From Streptosporangium carneum (GTDB lineage: Bacteria; Actinomycetota; Actinomycetes; Streptosporangiales; Streptosporangiaceae), in the NCBI RefSeq assembly GCF_027922005.1, contig NZ_BSEV01000014.1, positions 1 through 64,000 of the forward strand: DNA of 64,000 nt, in the 5' to 3' direction. Under the pieces are notes generated by a model. It was not told the DNA's origin, ran no database searches, and saw only the letters and a program-made list of their open reading frames with translations. Both the position numbers and the translations under genes were made by a program. Shown here in pieces: positions 34,036 through 43,558 of the stretch; the first letter of the stretch is position 1; every line of letters starts with the position of its first letter.

Positions 34036-35262
34036 GTGAGGGAGCGGAGCGAGCGAGCGAGCAGACACGGTGACGTCGCGGTCGAGGCCGGGGAACGGAG
34101 CATCGACTCCGACCGGGTGCGGCAGGACACCACGCGCAGGCTCGAACGGGCCATGGGCGCGCTGGGGACGGCCGCCATGGCCCGGATGGACGACCGGCTG
34201 ATGTGGTTCCGCGCCCTGTCCGCCGAGGACAGGTCCTGGGTCGGGCTGGTGGCCCAGGCCGGAATCGCCGCGTTCGTCGAGTGGTTCCAGCACGCGGGAG
34301 AGGGTCGTCCGACTCCCAGCATCGAGTTCTTCGGCACCGCCCCCAGGGAGCTGAAGCGGTCCATCTCGCTGCAGCAGACCGTGGACATCGTGCGGATCGT
34401 GGTCGAGGTCGTCGAGGCGCAGACCGGGGAGCTGGCCGCGCCCGGCGGGGAGGACCAGCTCCAGCAGGCGATGCTCCGCTACACCCGCGACGTCGCCTTC
34501 GCCGCCGCCCAGGTCTACGCGCGGGAGGCGGAGGCCCGCGGCGCGTGGGACGCGCGTCTGGAGGCGCTGATCGTGGACGCGCTGGTCAGGGGCGAGGTCG
34601 ACGACGGCCTGCACTCGTGGGCCGCCGCGCTCGGCTGGACCTCCTCCCCCATCGTGGTGCTCGCGGGGCAGACGCCCGACGACGACCCGCAGGCGGTGAT
34701 CGACGGGCTGCGCGACCGGGGCCGCAGGTCCGGGCTCGACATGCTCGCCGGGGTCCAGGGCGGGCGGCTGATCGTGATCGTGGGCGGCGCGGACAGCGTC
34801 GGCGCCGCGGCCAAGCACGTGGTGCCGCGCTTCGGCCCCGGCCCCATCGTGATCGGCCCCGAGGTGAACGACCTCCAGGCGGCGGCGAGCTCGGCGCGCG
34901 CGGCGATAGCCGGACTGCGGGCCGCCGCGGGCTGGCCTGACGCCCCCAGACCCGTCCACGCGGAGGACCTTCTCGCGGAGAGGGCCATCGACGGCGACAC
35001 CGACGCCAGGAACCAGCTGATCGAGAACGTCTACGTCCCGCTGACGGGCACGCCGCTCCTCGACACCCTCGCGACCTACCTGGAACAGGGCACGTCCCTC
35101 GAGGCCACGGCACGGTTGCTGTTCGTGCACCCGAACACGGTCCGGTACCGTCTGCGCAAGATCACCGAACTGACCGGCTACCAGCCGACCGAGGGCCGTT
35201 CGGCCTTCACCCTGCAGGTGGGGCTCATTCTCGGCCGCCTCTCCGAGACGGTCGCGACGTAG
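34036..35262 (+). CDS. fasR: PucR-type transcriptional regulator of fatty acid synthesis, FasR
   Basis: Encodes about 408 residues. The N-terminal part (AMARMDDRLMWFRALSAEDR, SWVGLVAQAGIAAFVEWFQH, GTAPRELKRSISLQQTVDIV) and the C-terminal PucR helix-turn-helix (TYLEQGTSLEATARLLFVHP, NTVRYRLRKITELTG) match FasR, which activates the fabD operon in Streptomyces and mycobacteria. It sits directly upstream of fabD with a palindrome in the gap. The start is uncertain: GTG 34036 has no clear ribosome site, and codons closer to residue 40 are possible. Confidence 0.88.
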   Translation: MRERSERASRHGDVAVEAGERSIDSDRVRQDTTRRLERAMGALGTAAMARMDDRLMWFRALSAEDRSWVGLVAQAGIAAFVEWFQHAGEGRPTPSIEFFGTAPRELKRSISLQQTVDIVRIVVEVVEAQTGELAAPGGEDQLQQAMLRYTRDVAFAAAQVYAREAEARGAWDARLEALIVDALVRGEVDDGLHSWAAALGWTSSPIVVLAGQTPDDDPQAVIDGLRDRGRRSGLDMLAGVQGGRLIVIVGGADSVGAAAKHVVPRFGPGPIVIGPEVNDLQAAASSARAAIAGLRAAAGWPDAPRPVHAEDLLAERAIDGDTDARNQLIENVYVPLTGTPLLDTLATYLEQGTSLEATARLLFVHPNTVRYRLRKITELTGYQPTEGRSAFTLQVGLILGRLSETVAT

Positions 35263-35293
35263 CCGCTCCCCCTTAACCTCCGCGAAACCCACG

Positions 35294-35310
35294 TTGTAGG
35301 ACACCTACAA
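35294..35310. promoter_or_regulatory. Palindrome in the fabD promoter, probable FasR site
   Basis: TTGTAGGACACCTACAA is a perfect 7-bp inverted repeat with 3-bp centre, between fasR and fabD. A further CTCCTACAGGG lies at about 35354. FasR is known to bind the fabD promoter in related genera; the exact site here is inference. Confidence 0.6.
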
Positions 35311-35379
35311 GATACTGAGCACAAAGTTCGTCAGGATCCCCAGCCGTGTAGTGAACTCCTACAGGGCAGGCTGGATTTC

Positions 35380-36276
35380 GTGCTCGTACTCGTCGCGCCG
35401 GGCCAAGGCGCCCAGACTCCAGGTTTCCTGACCCCGTGGCTAGAGTTGCCGGGTCTGGCGGACCGCCTGTCCGCGTGGTCCGACCTGGTCGGCCTCGACC
35501 TCGTCGCCTACGGAACGACCGCGGACGCGGACGAGATCCGTGACACGGCGGTGGCACAGCCCCTGCTCGTGGCCGCGGGCCTCGCCGTCGCCGAGGCCCT
35601 CGGGGCCTCCCCCGACGTCGTCGCCGGGCACAGCGTCGGCGAGCTGACCGCCGCCGCCCTGGCCGGGGTGCTGACCCCGGAGCAGGCTCTGACCCTCGTG
35701 CGGGAGCGCGGCCTGGCCATGGCCGAGGCCGCCGCGGTCACGGAGACCGGCATGCTCGTCGTCCTCGGCGGCGACGAGGAGGAAGTGCTCGCCACCATCG
35801 AGAAGCACGGTCTCACCCCCGCCAACATCAACGGCGCGGGACAGATCGTGGCCGGCGGCACCCTGGCGCAGCTGGAGGAGTTCAAGGCGGCTCCTCCCGC
35901 GCGGGCCAGGCTGATCGCGCTGTCGGTCGCGGGCGCCTTCCACACGGTGCACATGGCTCCCGCGGTCGACCGGCTGCGCGAGGCCGCCTCCGCCGTCACG
36001 CCCGCCGACCCGTCCGTCACGCTGCTGTCCAACGCCGACGGCGCGGCGGTCGCGGGCGGCGCCGAATTCGTCGACCGCCTGGTCAACCAGGTCGCCAACC
36101 CGGTCCGCTGGGACGCCTGCATGGCGACGATGGCCGACCTGGGGGTCACCACGATGATCGAGCTCACGCCGGGAGGCACGCTGACCGGTCTCGCCAAGCG
36201 CGCGCTGCGCGGGGTGAAGACCGTCGCGCTGAAGACCCCCGACGATCTGGACACTGCGCGGGAGGCGCTCAAGTGA
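35380..36276 (+). CDS. fabD: Malonyl-CoA:ACP transacylase
   Basis: A 298-residue enzyme. APGQGAQTPGFL is the N-terminal oxyanion motif, VAGHSVGELTAAALAG holds the nucleophile Ser85, and the catalytic His lies in GAFHTVHMAP. It loads malonyl groups from CoA to ACP for chain extension. GTG start at 35380. Its stop overlaps the fabH start (GTGA), giving translational coupling. First gene of the type II fatty acid operon. Confidence 0.96.
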   Translation: MLVLVAPGQGAQTPGFLTPWLELPGLADRLSAWSDLVGLDLVAYGTTADADEIRDTAVAQPLLVAAGLAVAEALGASPDVVAGHSVGELTAAALAGVLTPEQALTLVRERGLAMAEAAAVTETGMLVVLGGDEEEVLATIEKHGLTPANINGAGQIVAGGTLAQLEEFKAAPPARARLIALSVAGAFHTVHMAPAVDRLREAASAVTPADPSVTLLSNADGAAVAGGAEFVDRLVNQVANPVRWDACMATMADLGVTTMIELTPGGTLTGLAKRALRGVKTVALKTPDDLDTAREALK

Positions 36277-37229
36277 AGGTGCAGCAGGGCGCTCCCGGCG
36301 CGAGGATCCTGGCCTTCGGCCACTACCAGCCGTCCAACGTGGTCACCAACGACGACCTTTCGGCCACCATGGAGACCAACGACGAGTGGATCCAGAGCCG
36401 GGTCGGCATCAAGGAACGCCGGATCGCCCCTGCCACCGAGTCCGAGATCGACCTGGCCGTGCAGGCGGGCGGCAAGGCCGTCGCCGCCAGCGGCCTGGCG
36501 GTCTCCGACATCGACCTGGTGATCGTCGCCACCTGCACGCTCGAGACCCAGATCCCCAACGCCGCCGCCAGGGTCGCGACCCGCCTCGGCATCGACGCCC
36601 CGGGCGCGTTCGACGTGAACACCGCCTGCTCGGGCTTCTGCTACGCCCTGGCGGTCGCCAACGACGCCGTCCGCGCCGGTTCCGCCACCCACGTGCTGGT
36701 CGTCGGCACCGAGAAGCTCTCCCAGTGGATCGACTGGACCGACAGGGCCACTGCCGTGATCTTCGCCGACGGCGCGGGCGCGGCGGTCGTCGGCCCGTCG
36801 GACACCCCGGGGATCGGCCCGGTCGTGTGGGGCAGCGCGGGCGACAAGTCCGAGGCGATCATGATCAAGGATCGCGACTCCTTCCTGAGCCAGGAGGGCC
36901 AGACGGTGTTCCGCTGGGCCACCACGACGCTTCACCCGGTGGCCAGGGAGATCTGCGAGCGCGCCGGGGTCGACCCCGCCGACCTCGCGGCCTTCGTGCC
37001 CCACCAGGCCAACCTGCGCATCATCGAGGCCATCGCCCGCAAGATCGGCGCGGAGAACGCCGTCATCGCCAAGGACATCGTGCTTGCGGGCAACACCTCC
37101 GCGGCCTCGGTCCCGCTGGCCCTGTCCCGGATGATCGAACGCGGTGAGGTCCAGTCGGGCGGACTCGCCCTGCTGCTGGGCTTCGGCGCGGGCCTGACCT
37201 ACGCCGGTCAGGTCATCGAGATCCCCTAG
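36273..37229 (+). CDS. fabH: Beta-ketoacyl-ACP synthase III
   Basis: A 318-residue thiolase-fold enzyme. Catalytic triad: Cys119 in NTACSGFCYA, His244 in VPHQANLRI and Asn274 in LAGNTSAAS. It condenses an acyl-CoA primer with malonyl-ACP, so it sets starter-unit choice (branched primers in actinomycetes). GTG start overlapping the fabD stop. Confidence 0.97.
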   Translation: MKVQQGAPGARILAFGHYQPSNVVTNDDLSATMETNDEWIQSRVGIKERRIAPATESEIDLAVQAGGKAVAASGLAVSDIDLVIVATCTLETQIPNAAARVATRLGIDAPGAFDVNTACSGFCYALAVANDAVRAGSATHVLVVGTEKLSQWIDWTDRATAVIFADGAGAAVVGPSDTPGIGPVVWGSAGDKSEAIMIKDRDSFLSQEGQTVFRWATTTLHPVAREICERAGVDPADLAAFVPHQANLRIIEAIARKIGAENAVIAKDIVLAGNTSAASVPLALSRMIERGEVQSGGLALLLGFGAGLTYAGQVIEIP

Positions 37230-37232
37230 AAC

Positions 37233-37253
37233 TTGTACGGCTCCGCCGTACAA
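37233..37253 (+). terminator. Hairpin between fabH and acpP (attenuator or processing site)
   Basis: TTGTACGGC (37233-37241), 3-nt loop, GCCGTACAA (37245-37253), 3 bp after the fabH stop and inside the operon. It may partly stop transcription or stabilise the acpP message, which is usually needed in excess. Confidence 0.5.
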
Positions 37254-37301
37254 ACCTGAAGAACACCGAAATCACCACCCAATCCAAGGAGAACACTCGA
37301 C

Positions 37302-37541
37302 ATGGCCCTGACCGAGCAGGAGATCCTCGCGGGTATCGGCAAGATCATCAACGAGATCACCGGGATCCCGGCCTCCGAGGTCAGCCCGGAGAAGAGCTTC
37401 GTGGACGACCTCGACATCGACTCGCTGTCCATGGTCGAGATCGCCGTCGCCGCCCAGGACGAGTTCGGCGTGGAGATTCCCGACGAGCAGCTCAAGCACC
37501 TCAAGACCGTCAAGGACGTCATCAACTTCATCCAGAACTGA
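37302..37541 (+). CDS. acpP: Acyl carrier protein
   Basis: A 79-residue acidic four-helix protein. The phosphopantetheine attachment Ser is residue 41 in DDLDIDSLSMVEI. It carries the growing acyl chain for the fab enzymes around it. An AAGGAG site lies 11 bases before ATG 37302. Confidence 0.97.
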   Translation: MALTEQEILAGIGKIINEITGIPASEVSPEKSFVDDLDIDSLSMVEIAVAAQDEFGVEIPDEQLKHLKTVKDVINFIQN

Positions 37542-37596
37542 AAAGGCATCTGGGTACCAACCGGTTTTGACCCGCGATTCACAAGGAGCGCAGAAC

Positions 37597-38829
<1,233 letters not shown>

Positions 38830-38842
38830 CAGGGAGCCCGTG

Positions 38843-40264
38843 ATGACTGTGCTCGACAACAGGGTGGTGACCGACGCCTCCGAAAAGGAGGCTGCGGATC
38901 CCCGTGATCCTCAGGTGCGCCTCGCGGCCCTGCTCGACGAGGGCTCGGTCCGGCTGATCTTTCCCGTGGACCGCAGCGGCGTGCTGTCCGCGATGGGCCG
39001 CGTCGAGGGCGTGCCGGTCGTGGCGTTCGTCAGCGACGCCCGCGTCCAGGGCGGCGCCATGGGCAGCGAGGGCTGCGAGCACATCGTGCACGCCTACGAC
39101 GTCGCGGTCCGCGAGCGGGTCCCGGTCATCGGCGTGTGGCACTCCGGCGGCGCCAGGCTCGCCGAGGGCGTGGAGTCGCTGCACGCGGTCGGCCGCGTCT
39201 TCGCCGCGATGACCCGCGCCTCCGGCGTGATCCCGCAGCTGTCCGTCGTGGTCGGCCCCGCCGCCGGCGGCGCCGCCTACGGCCCCGCGCTGACCGACAT
39301 CGTGATCCTTGCCGACGAGGGCCGCATCTTCGTCACCGGCCCCGACGTGGTCCGCAGCGTCACCGGCGAGCAGATCGACATGGCCGCCCTCGGCGGGCCC
39401 GAGCCGCACAGCAAGCGCAGCGGCGTGGTCCACGTGGTCACCAAGACGGAGACCGACGCATATGTCCAGGCCCGGCGCCTGGCCGTGCTTCTCGGCCACC
39501 AGGGCCGGGTCCGCACCGAGGTGGAGGAGGTCGACTTCTCCGACCTGCTCCCCGAGAACGTCCGCCGCGCCTACGACGTGAAGCCTCTGGTCAAGGGGCT
39601 GCTCGACGAGCCCGGCGTCGAGCTGCACGCCAAGTGGGCTCCCAACATCGTCACCACCCTCGGCCGTCTCGGCGGCCGGACCGTCGGCGTGATCGCCAAC
39701 AACCCGATGCGCCTCGGCGGCTGCCTCGACTCCGCCTCCGCGGAGAAGGCCGCACGGTTCGTCCGCATGTGCGATGCCTTCGGAGTGCCGCTGGTCGTGC
39801 TGGTCGACGTCCCCGGCTACCTTCCGGGTGTCGGCCAGGAGCACGACGGCGTGGTCCGCCGCGGCGCCAAGCTCCTGCACGCCTTCGCCGAGGCCTCCGT
39901 GCCGCGGATCACCCTGGTGACCCGCAAGGCGTACGGCGGCGCCTACATCGCGATGAACTCCCGCTCGCTGGGCGCGACCAAGGTCTTCGGCTGGCCGACC
40001 ACCCAGATCGCGGTCATGGGCGCGGTCGCCGCGGTGCGCATCCTCAAGCGCCGTGAGCTGGCCGCCGCGCCGGAGGACGAGCGCGCGGCCCTGGAGGCCA
40101 AGCTCGCCGAGGAGCACGAGGTCCTCGCGGGCGGGCTCCAGCGAGCCGTCGAGCTCGGCGTGGTCGACGAGGTCATCAAGCCCGAGGAGACCCGCGGAGC
40201 GATCGCCAAGGTCCTGGCCCAGGCGACCCCGGCCCGCGGCGCCCACGGCAACATCCCGCTCTGA
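38843..40264 (+). CDS. accD: Acyl-CoA carboxylase carboxyltransferase beta subunit (AccD6-like)
   Basis: A 473-residue crotonase-fold carboxyltransferase with FVSDARVQGGAMGSEGCEHI, VVVGPAAGGAAYGPALTD and VDVPGYLPGVGQEHDGVVRR (biotin and acyl-CoA binding oxyanion loops). It ends the fab operon, as accD6 ends the FAS-II operon of mycobacteria, which supports an acetyl- or propionyl-CoA carboxylase role supplying malonyl-CoA. The alpha (biotin) subunit must be elsewhere. A strong terminator follows. Confidence 0.92.
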   Translation: MTVLDNRVVTDASEKEAADPRDPQVRLAALLDEGSVRLIFPVDRSGVLSAMGRVEGVPVVAFVSDARVQGGAMGSEGCEHIVHAYDVAVRERVPVIGVWHSGGARLAEGVESLHAVGRVFAAMTRASGVIPQLSVVVGPAAGGAAYGPALTDIVILADEGRIFVTGPDVVRSVTGEQIDMAALGGPEPHSKRSGVVHVVTKTETDAYVQARRLAVLLGHQGRVRTEVEEVDFSDLLPENVRRAYDVKPLVKGLLDEPGVELHAKWAPNIVTTLGRLGGRTVGVIANNPMRLGGCLDSASAEKAARFVRMCDAFGVPLVVLVDVPGYLPGVGQEHDGVVRRGAKLLHAFAEASVPRITLVTRKAYGGAYIAMNSRSLGATKVFGWPTTQIAVMGAVAAVRILKRRELAAAPEDERAALEAKLAEEHEVLAGGLQRAVELGVVDEVIKPEETRGAIAKVLAQATPARGAHGNIPL

Positions 40265-40283
40265 CGCCGCCGCACCTCTTCAT

Positions 40284-40317
40284 GACGCCCCCGTACGGTC
40301 CGCCGTACGGGGGCGTC
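40284..40317 (+). terminator. Terminator of the fab operon
   Basis: Fifteen-base perfect arms (GACGCCCCCGTACGG at 40284-40298 and complement at 40303-40317) with a 4-nt loop, 19 bp after accD. Confidence 0.85.
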
Positions 40318-40703
40318 GTGCTTCGCCACCCCTTCGGCAGGCCCGCTGGACTCGCCCTCACAACCACGACGCCGACGCGGCGGCCGGCCCGCCCGGGCCC
40401 CGACGCGTTGACCGCACTCCATCGAGCTCGCCTTCCAGAGCGCCGGCGCGGCGAGTGGCGGCACGGACCTGTTCGGCGCGGGTGAGCGACGTGCGGGCGG
40501 TGGACGCCGGCGGTTCCCTCACTTTCGGCGACGGCTTCTCAGCGTCGGCGCCTCAGCGCCGGCGCAGGCCGTAAGGGCGCGGCGACGTCACTCAGCGTAG
40601 TCGCCGCCCTCTGTCAGGGGCTCCGCCGCGACCGTCCGCGGTCCGCGTGCTCCGCCGTGCCCGGTGACGCGCGCGCCTCGTCACACGGCGGTCGCGCGCC
40701 TCG
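40318..40703. other. Intergenic region between fab operon and DUF3145
   Basis: About 385 bp at the convergent border of the fab operon and DUF3145. No credible gene. The right end contains a 21-bp direct repeat (40671-40691 and 40694-40714), whose second copy includes the DUF3145 stop codon. Confidence 0.5.
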
Positions 40704-40714
40704 TCACACGGCGG
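40671..40714. repeat. 21-bp direct repeat duplicating the 3' end of the DUF3145 gene
   Basis: GCGCGCCTCGTCACACGGCGG occurs at 40671-40691 and again at 40694-40714, period 23 bp. The second copy covers the last codons and stop of the minus-strand DUF3145 gene, so the first is a duplicated gene end. Confidence 0.8.
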
Positions 40715-41198
40715 CGTGCAGCCAGCGGACCGGGGCGCCCTCGCCCGCGTAGCGGAAGGACTCGAGCTCGGCGTCCCACTGCTTGCCGAGCATGCGGTCC
40801 AGCTCCTCCTCGAGCACCACCCTGCCCTGTCGCGCCATCAGCATGGCCGAGCGCAGCCGGTCCTCGGGGATGAGGATGTCTCCCGTGGCCCCGATCACCG
40901 CCGTGAACGCGCCGAGCGACGGGGTGTAGGCGTGGCGTGATCCGTCGGCGCCCGGTGAGGCGTCCTCCGTGATCTCGAAGCGGATCCGCTGCCAGCCCAT
41001 CAACGACGAGGTGATGGCCGCCGCGGTCCCCTGCCGGGCCTCCCACTCGGCCTGTGCGCGCACGTGACCGGGCGCGGCGGGCTGTGGAGTCCAGGTCAGG
41101 TCTACGGGCACGCCAAGGACACCTGCGACCGCCCATTCAATATGAGGGCACAGCGCAGGCTGAGCTGAGTGGACGTAAAGCACGCCACGAGCAGACAC
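40704..41198 (-). CDS. DUF3145 family protein
   Basis: A 164-residue cytosolic protein: GVLYVHSAQPALCPHIEWAV, then LTWTPQPAAPGHVRAQAEWE, SSLMGWQRIRFEITED and MLMARQGRVVLEEELDRMLG. DUF3145 is restricted to actinobacteria and typically lies beside the fab operon, as here. Function unknown. The GTG start at 41198 and the length match the family. Confidence 0.88.
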   Translation of the reverse strand: MSARGVLYVHSAQPALCPHIEWAVAGVLGVPVDLTWTPQPAAPGHVRAQAEWEARQGTAAAITSSLMGWQRIRFEITEDASPGADGSRHAYTPSLGAFTAVIGATGDILIPEDRLRSAMLMARQGRVVLEEELDRMLGKQWDAELESFRYAGEGAPVRWLHAAV

Positions 41199-41401
41199 CG
41201 GACCTCCCGTTTCGTACGAGGTGCGCCTTCCCCAACGGCCTCGCCAGGATGATCACAAGTGACTGAAGGAGAGACTACCGTCGGTTGTGACGCCGCACCA
41301 GTGGGGGGTCATACCGAGATGTTGCGACGCGAGGGCACGACTACGGCATCCTCTGAAAGGAAAACACCCATCGACCTGGTGATCAACCCCTGGAGTGCCG
41401 G

Positions 41402-42463
41402 ATGGACGCCGATATCGAACAGGTGGGGCCCGGCGCGGGAGCGCAGGCGCTGATCAGGCCCGGCCAGCTGCTCACCGACGCCTCAGGGGCCGCGGCCGCC
41501 GCCAGATGGACCATCGCCGTGGCCGAGGCGGACGGGATCTTCCGCGTGCGGCTCTCTCCGGGGGTCGACGTCTGCGACCTGGTGACCACGATGCGTGCCC
41601 AGGGTCACACCGCCTCCCCCAACCACGTCCTGGTGGGTCAGCCCCTCTTCTTCGGGGGCCCCGCCTCCCGCCCCTTCCCCGCCGACCCCGTCCCCGCCCC
41701 GCGGGCCGCCGGGTCCGGCGGGAGCACGGCGTCCGTGGCGGTCGCGGACACCGGCCTGGCCGCGCACCCCTGGTGGCACGAGCGTCCCTGGTTCGAGGAG
41801 CGACGGCACGAGGCGGCCGACCTGCCCGACTCGGACGGCGACGGCCTGATGGACCCCCAGGCCGGGCACGGGACGTTCGTCACCGGACTGGTCCTGCGAT
41901 CGGCCCCGGAGGCACAGGTGCGCCCGCTGCGGGTGCTGGACGGCCACGGCCTCGGGGACGAGGCGGGGTTGCTGCGCGTGCTGGGCAGGCTCAGGAACGA
42001 CCCACCGGACGTGCTCAACCTCTCCTTCGGCGGGCACACCTTCGACGACCGCCCCTCCCCGCTGGTCGAGGCCTCGCTGGCCGGGCTGGCGGGCACGGTC
42101 GTGGTGGCCTGCGCGGGCAACACGGCCTCGACGCGCCCGTTCTGGCCCGCCGCGCTGCCCGAGGTGGTCGCCGTGGGCGCGCTGGACACGACCGAGGCGG
42201 CCAGGGCGCCGTTCTCCGCGCACGGCCCGTGGGTGAACGCCTGCGCCAGGGGCGAATGGCTGACGAGCGCCTTCCTGCGCCACGGGGCCTTTCAGGGATA
42301 CGCCCGGTGGAGCGGGACCTCCTTCGCCGCGGCCGTGGTCAGCGGGGCGATCGCGGCGGCGACCGTCGAGCGGACCTCGAAGGAGGCCGCGGCGCACGTC
42401 CTCGATCCGTTGCGGACCCGGCAAATTCCCGATCTGGGGGTTGTCGTGCCCACGCCAAGGTAA
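41402..42463 (+). CDS. Subtilisin-like serine protease (S8), apparently cytosolic
   Basis: A 353-residue protein with the catalytic triad Asp116 (VAVADTGLAAH), His156 (GHGTFVTG) and Ser307 (SGTSFAAAVVSG); the oxyanion Asn lies in VACAGNTAS. An N-terminal region of about 100 residues could act as propeptide or recognition domain. No signal peptide or membrane anchor is visible, unlike mycosins and secreted subtilisins. It is followed after 61 bp by a sigma factor, a small protein and a CHAT protease, all on the same strand. Confidence 0.88.
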   Translation: MDADIEQVGPGAGAQALIRPGQLLTDASGAAAAARWTIAVAEADGIFRVRLSPGVDVCDLVTTMRAQGHTASPNHVLVGQPLFFGGPASRPFPADPVPAPRAAGSGGSTASVAVADTGLAAHPWWHERPWFEERRHEAADLPDSDGDGLMDPQAGHGTFVTGLVLRSAPEAQVRPLRVLDGHGLGDEAGLLRVLGRLRNDPPDVLNLSFGGHTFDDRPSPLVEASLAGLAGTVVVACAGNTASTRPFWPAALPEVVAVGALDTTEAARAPFSAHGPWVNACARGEWLTSAFLRHGAFQGYARWSGTSFAAAVVSGAIAAATVERTSKEAAAHVLDPLRTRQIPDLGVVVPTPR

Positions 42464-42524
42464 AGTCTCACCCAAAGTCTTCGCATGAACACCCAGAGTG
42501 TTCGACGTGGCCTCGGAGGCGCCG

Positions 42525-43097
42525 GTGAGTGACCAGCACACGATCGACGCCGCACTGGCAGGCGACCAGGCGGCGTGGGACGCGCTGGTCACCCGCTTCT
42601 CCGGCAGGCTCTGGTCGGCTGTTCGCGCCTACGGCCTGAGCGCGGCGGACGCGGCCGACGCGGTGCAGGGGACATGGCTGCGGCTGGTCGAGAACCTGCA
42701 CACCATCCGTGATCCGGAGCGGATCGGGGCGTGGCTGCTCACCACGGCCAGGCGCGAGGCCTCCCTTCTGAGCAGGCGCAACCGGGGCGAACGACTCATC
42801 GGGGACCCGGCGATCACCGAGCACTCCGACTCCGGCCCTCCGCGAACCGGAAACGTCCATCCCGATCCGGCGCTGGCCGTGCTCTCCGCCGACGAGGGCC
42901 GCCGGTTGTGGCGGACCGTCGAGACGATGCACGAGCCGTGCCGCTCGCTGCTCCTGCTGATGGCGACGGCGCCGGACGCGGGAGTCCACCAGCTGGCCGG
43001 ACGTCTGGGCATGCCCAGCGGCAGTTACGGCCCCACCCGGGGCCGCTGCCTGAACCGGCTACGCACCATGCTCACCGCCCAGGAGGCTCAACCGTGA
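42525..43097 (+). CDS. ECF-like RNA polymerase sigma factor of the S8/CHAT locus
   Basis: A 190-residue protein. Region 2 covers DQAAWDALVTRFSGRLWSAV, DAADAVQGTWLRLVEN and RIGAWLLTTARREA; region 4 covers LWRTVETMHEPCRSLLLLM and HQLAGRLGMPSGSYGPTRGR. GTG 42525 is preceded by GGAGG with 5-base spacing, better than the GTG at 42498. The stop overlaps the next start (GTGA). No typical transmembrane anti-sigma gene is adjacent; the next small protein or the CHAT protein may take that role. Confidence 0.85.
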   Translation: MSDQHTIDAALAGDQAAWDALVTRFSGRLWSAVRAYGLSAADAADAVQGTWLRLVENLHTIRDPERIGAWLLTTARREASLLSRRNRGERLIGDPAITEHSDSGPPRTGNVHPDPALAVLSADEGRRLWRTVETMHEPCRSLLLLMATAPDAGVHQLAGRLGMPSGSYGPTRGRCLNRLRTMLTAQEAQP

Positions 43098-43558
43098 CCC
43101 GACATCCCCCCGCGATCGACGACGAGTCCCTGGTCGCCGCGCTCCGCCTGGCGGCGGGCAGGGATCCCGTGCCCGCGCACGTCTCGGCCGCGGCGAGGGC
43201 GGTCTTCGGTCTGCGGGTTCCGGGCGCCTCGGCCGCCCTCCCCGTGGCGACGGCCGCCCCGCTGGGGGTCCGGTCCGCGGACGAGGCGCGGCTGTTGCGC
43301 TTCACCGCCGCCGAGCTCACGGTGGAGCTGGAGATCACCTCTGTGGACGGCCTGGTGGACCTGGCCGGGCAGGTGTCGCCTCTTCCCGAGACGGGCACGA
43401 CGGTCGAGGTGCGCACGCCGCACCTCACCCAGTCGCGTGAGGTCTCGGCGACGGGCCAGTTCGCCGTCACCGGACTGCCTCCCGGCTGGTTCAGCGTGGT
43501 GTGCAGACGGCCTGAGCACTGCCCGGTCGTCACGAGCTGGACCAGGATCCGTCCGTAG
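43094..43558 (+). CDS. Small beta-rich protein between sigma factor and CHAT protease
   Basis: A 154-residue soluble protein. The N-terminal helix (DDESLVAALRLAAGRDPVPAH) is followed by a domain with ELTVELEITSVDGLVDLAGQ and ATGQFAVTGLPPGWFSVVCR, a pattern of carboxypeptidase-regulatory-like (Ig-like) beta folds. It has no signal peptide. AGGAGG precedes GTG 43094. It is coupled to both neighbours: GTGA overlap in front, stop directly abutting the CHAT start. It could be an adaptor, protease substrate or anti-sigma factor; none is proven. Confidence 0.75.
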   Translation: MTRHPPAIDDESLVAALRLAAGRDPVPAHVSAAARAVFGLRVPGASAALPVATAAPLGVRSADEARLLRFTAAELTVELEITSVDGLVDLAGQVSPLPETGTTVEVRTPHLTQSREVSATGQFAVTGLPPGWFSVVCRRPEHCPVVTSWTRIRP

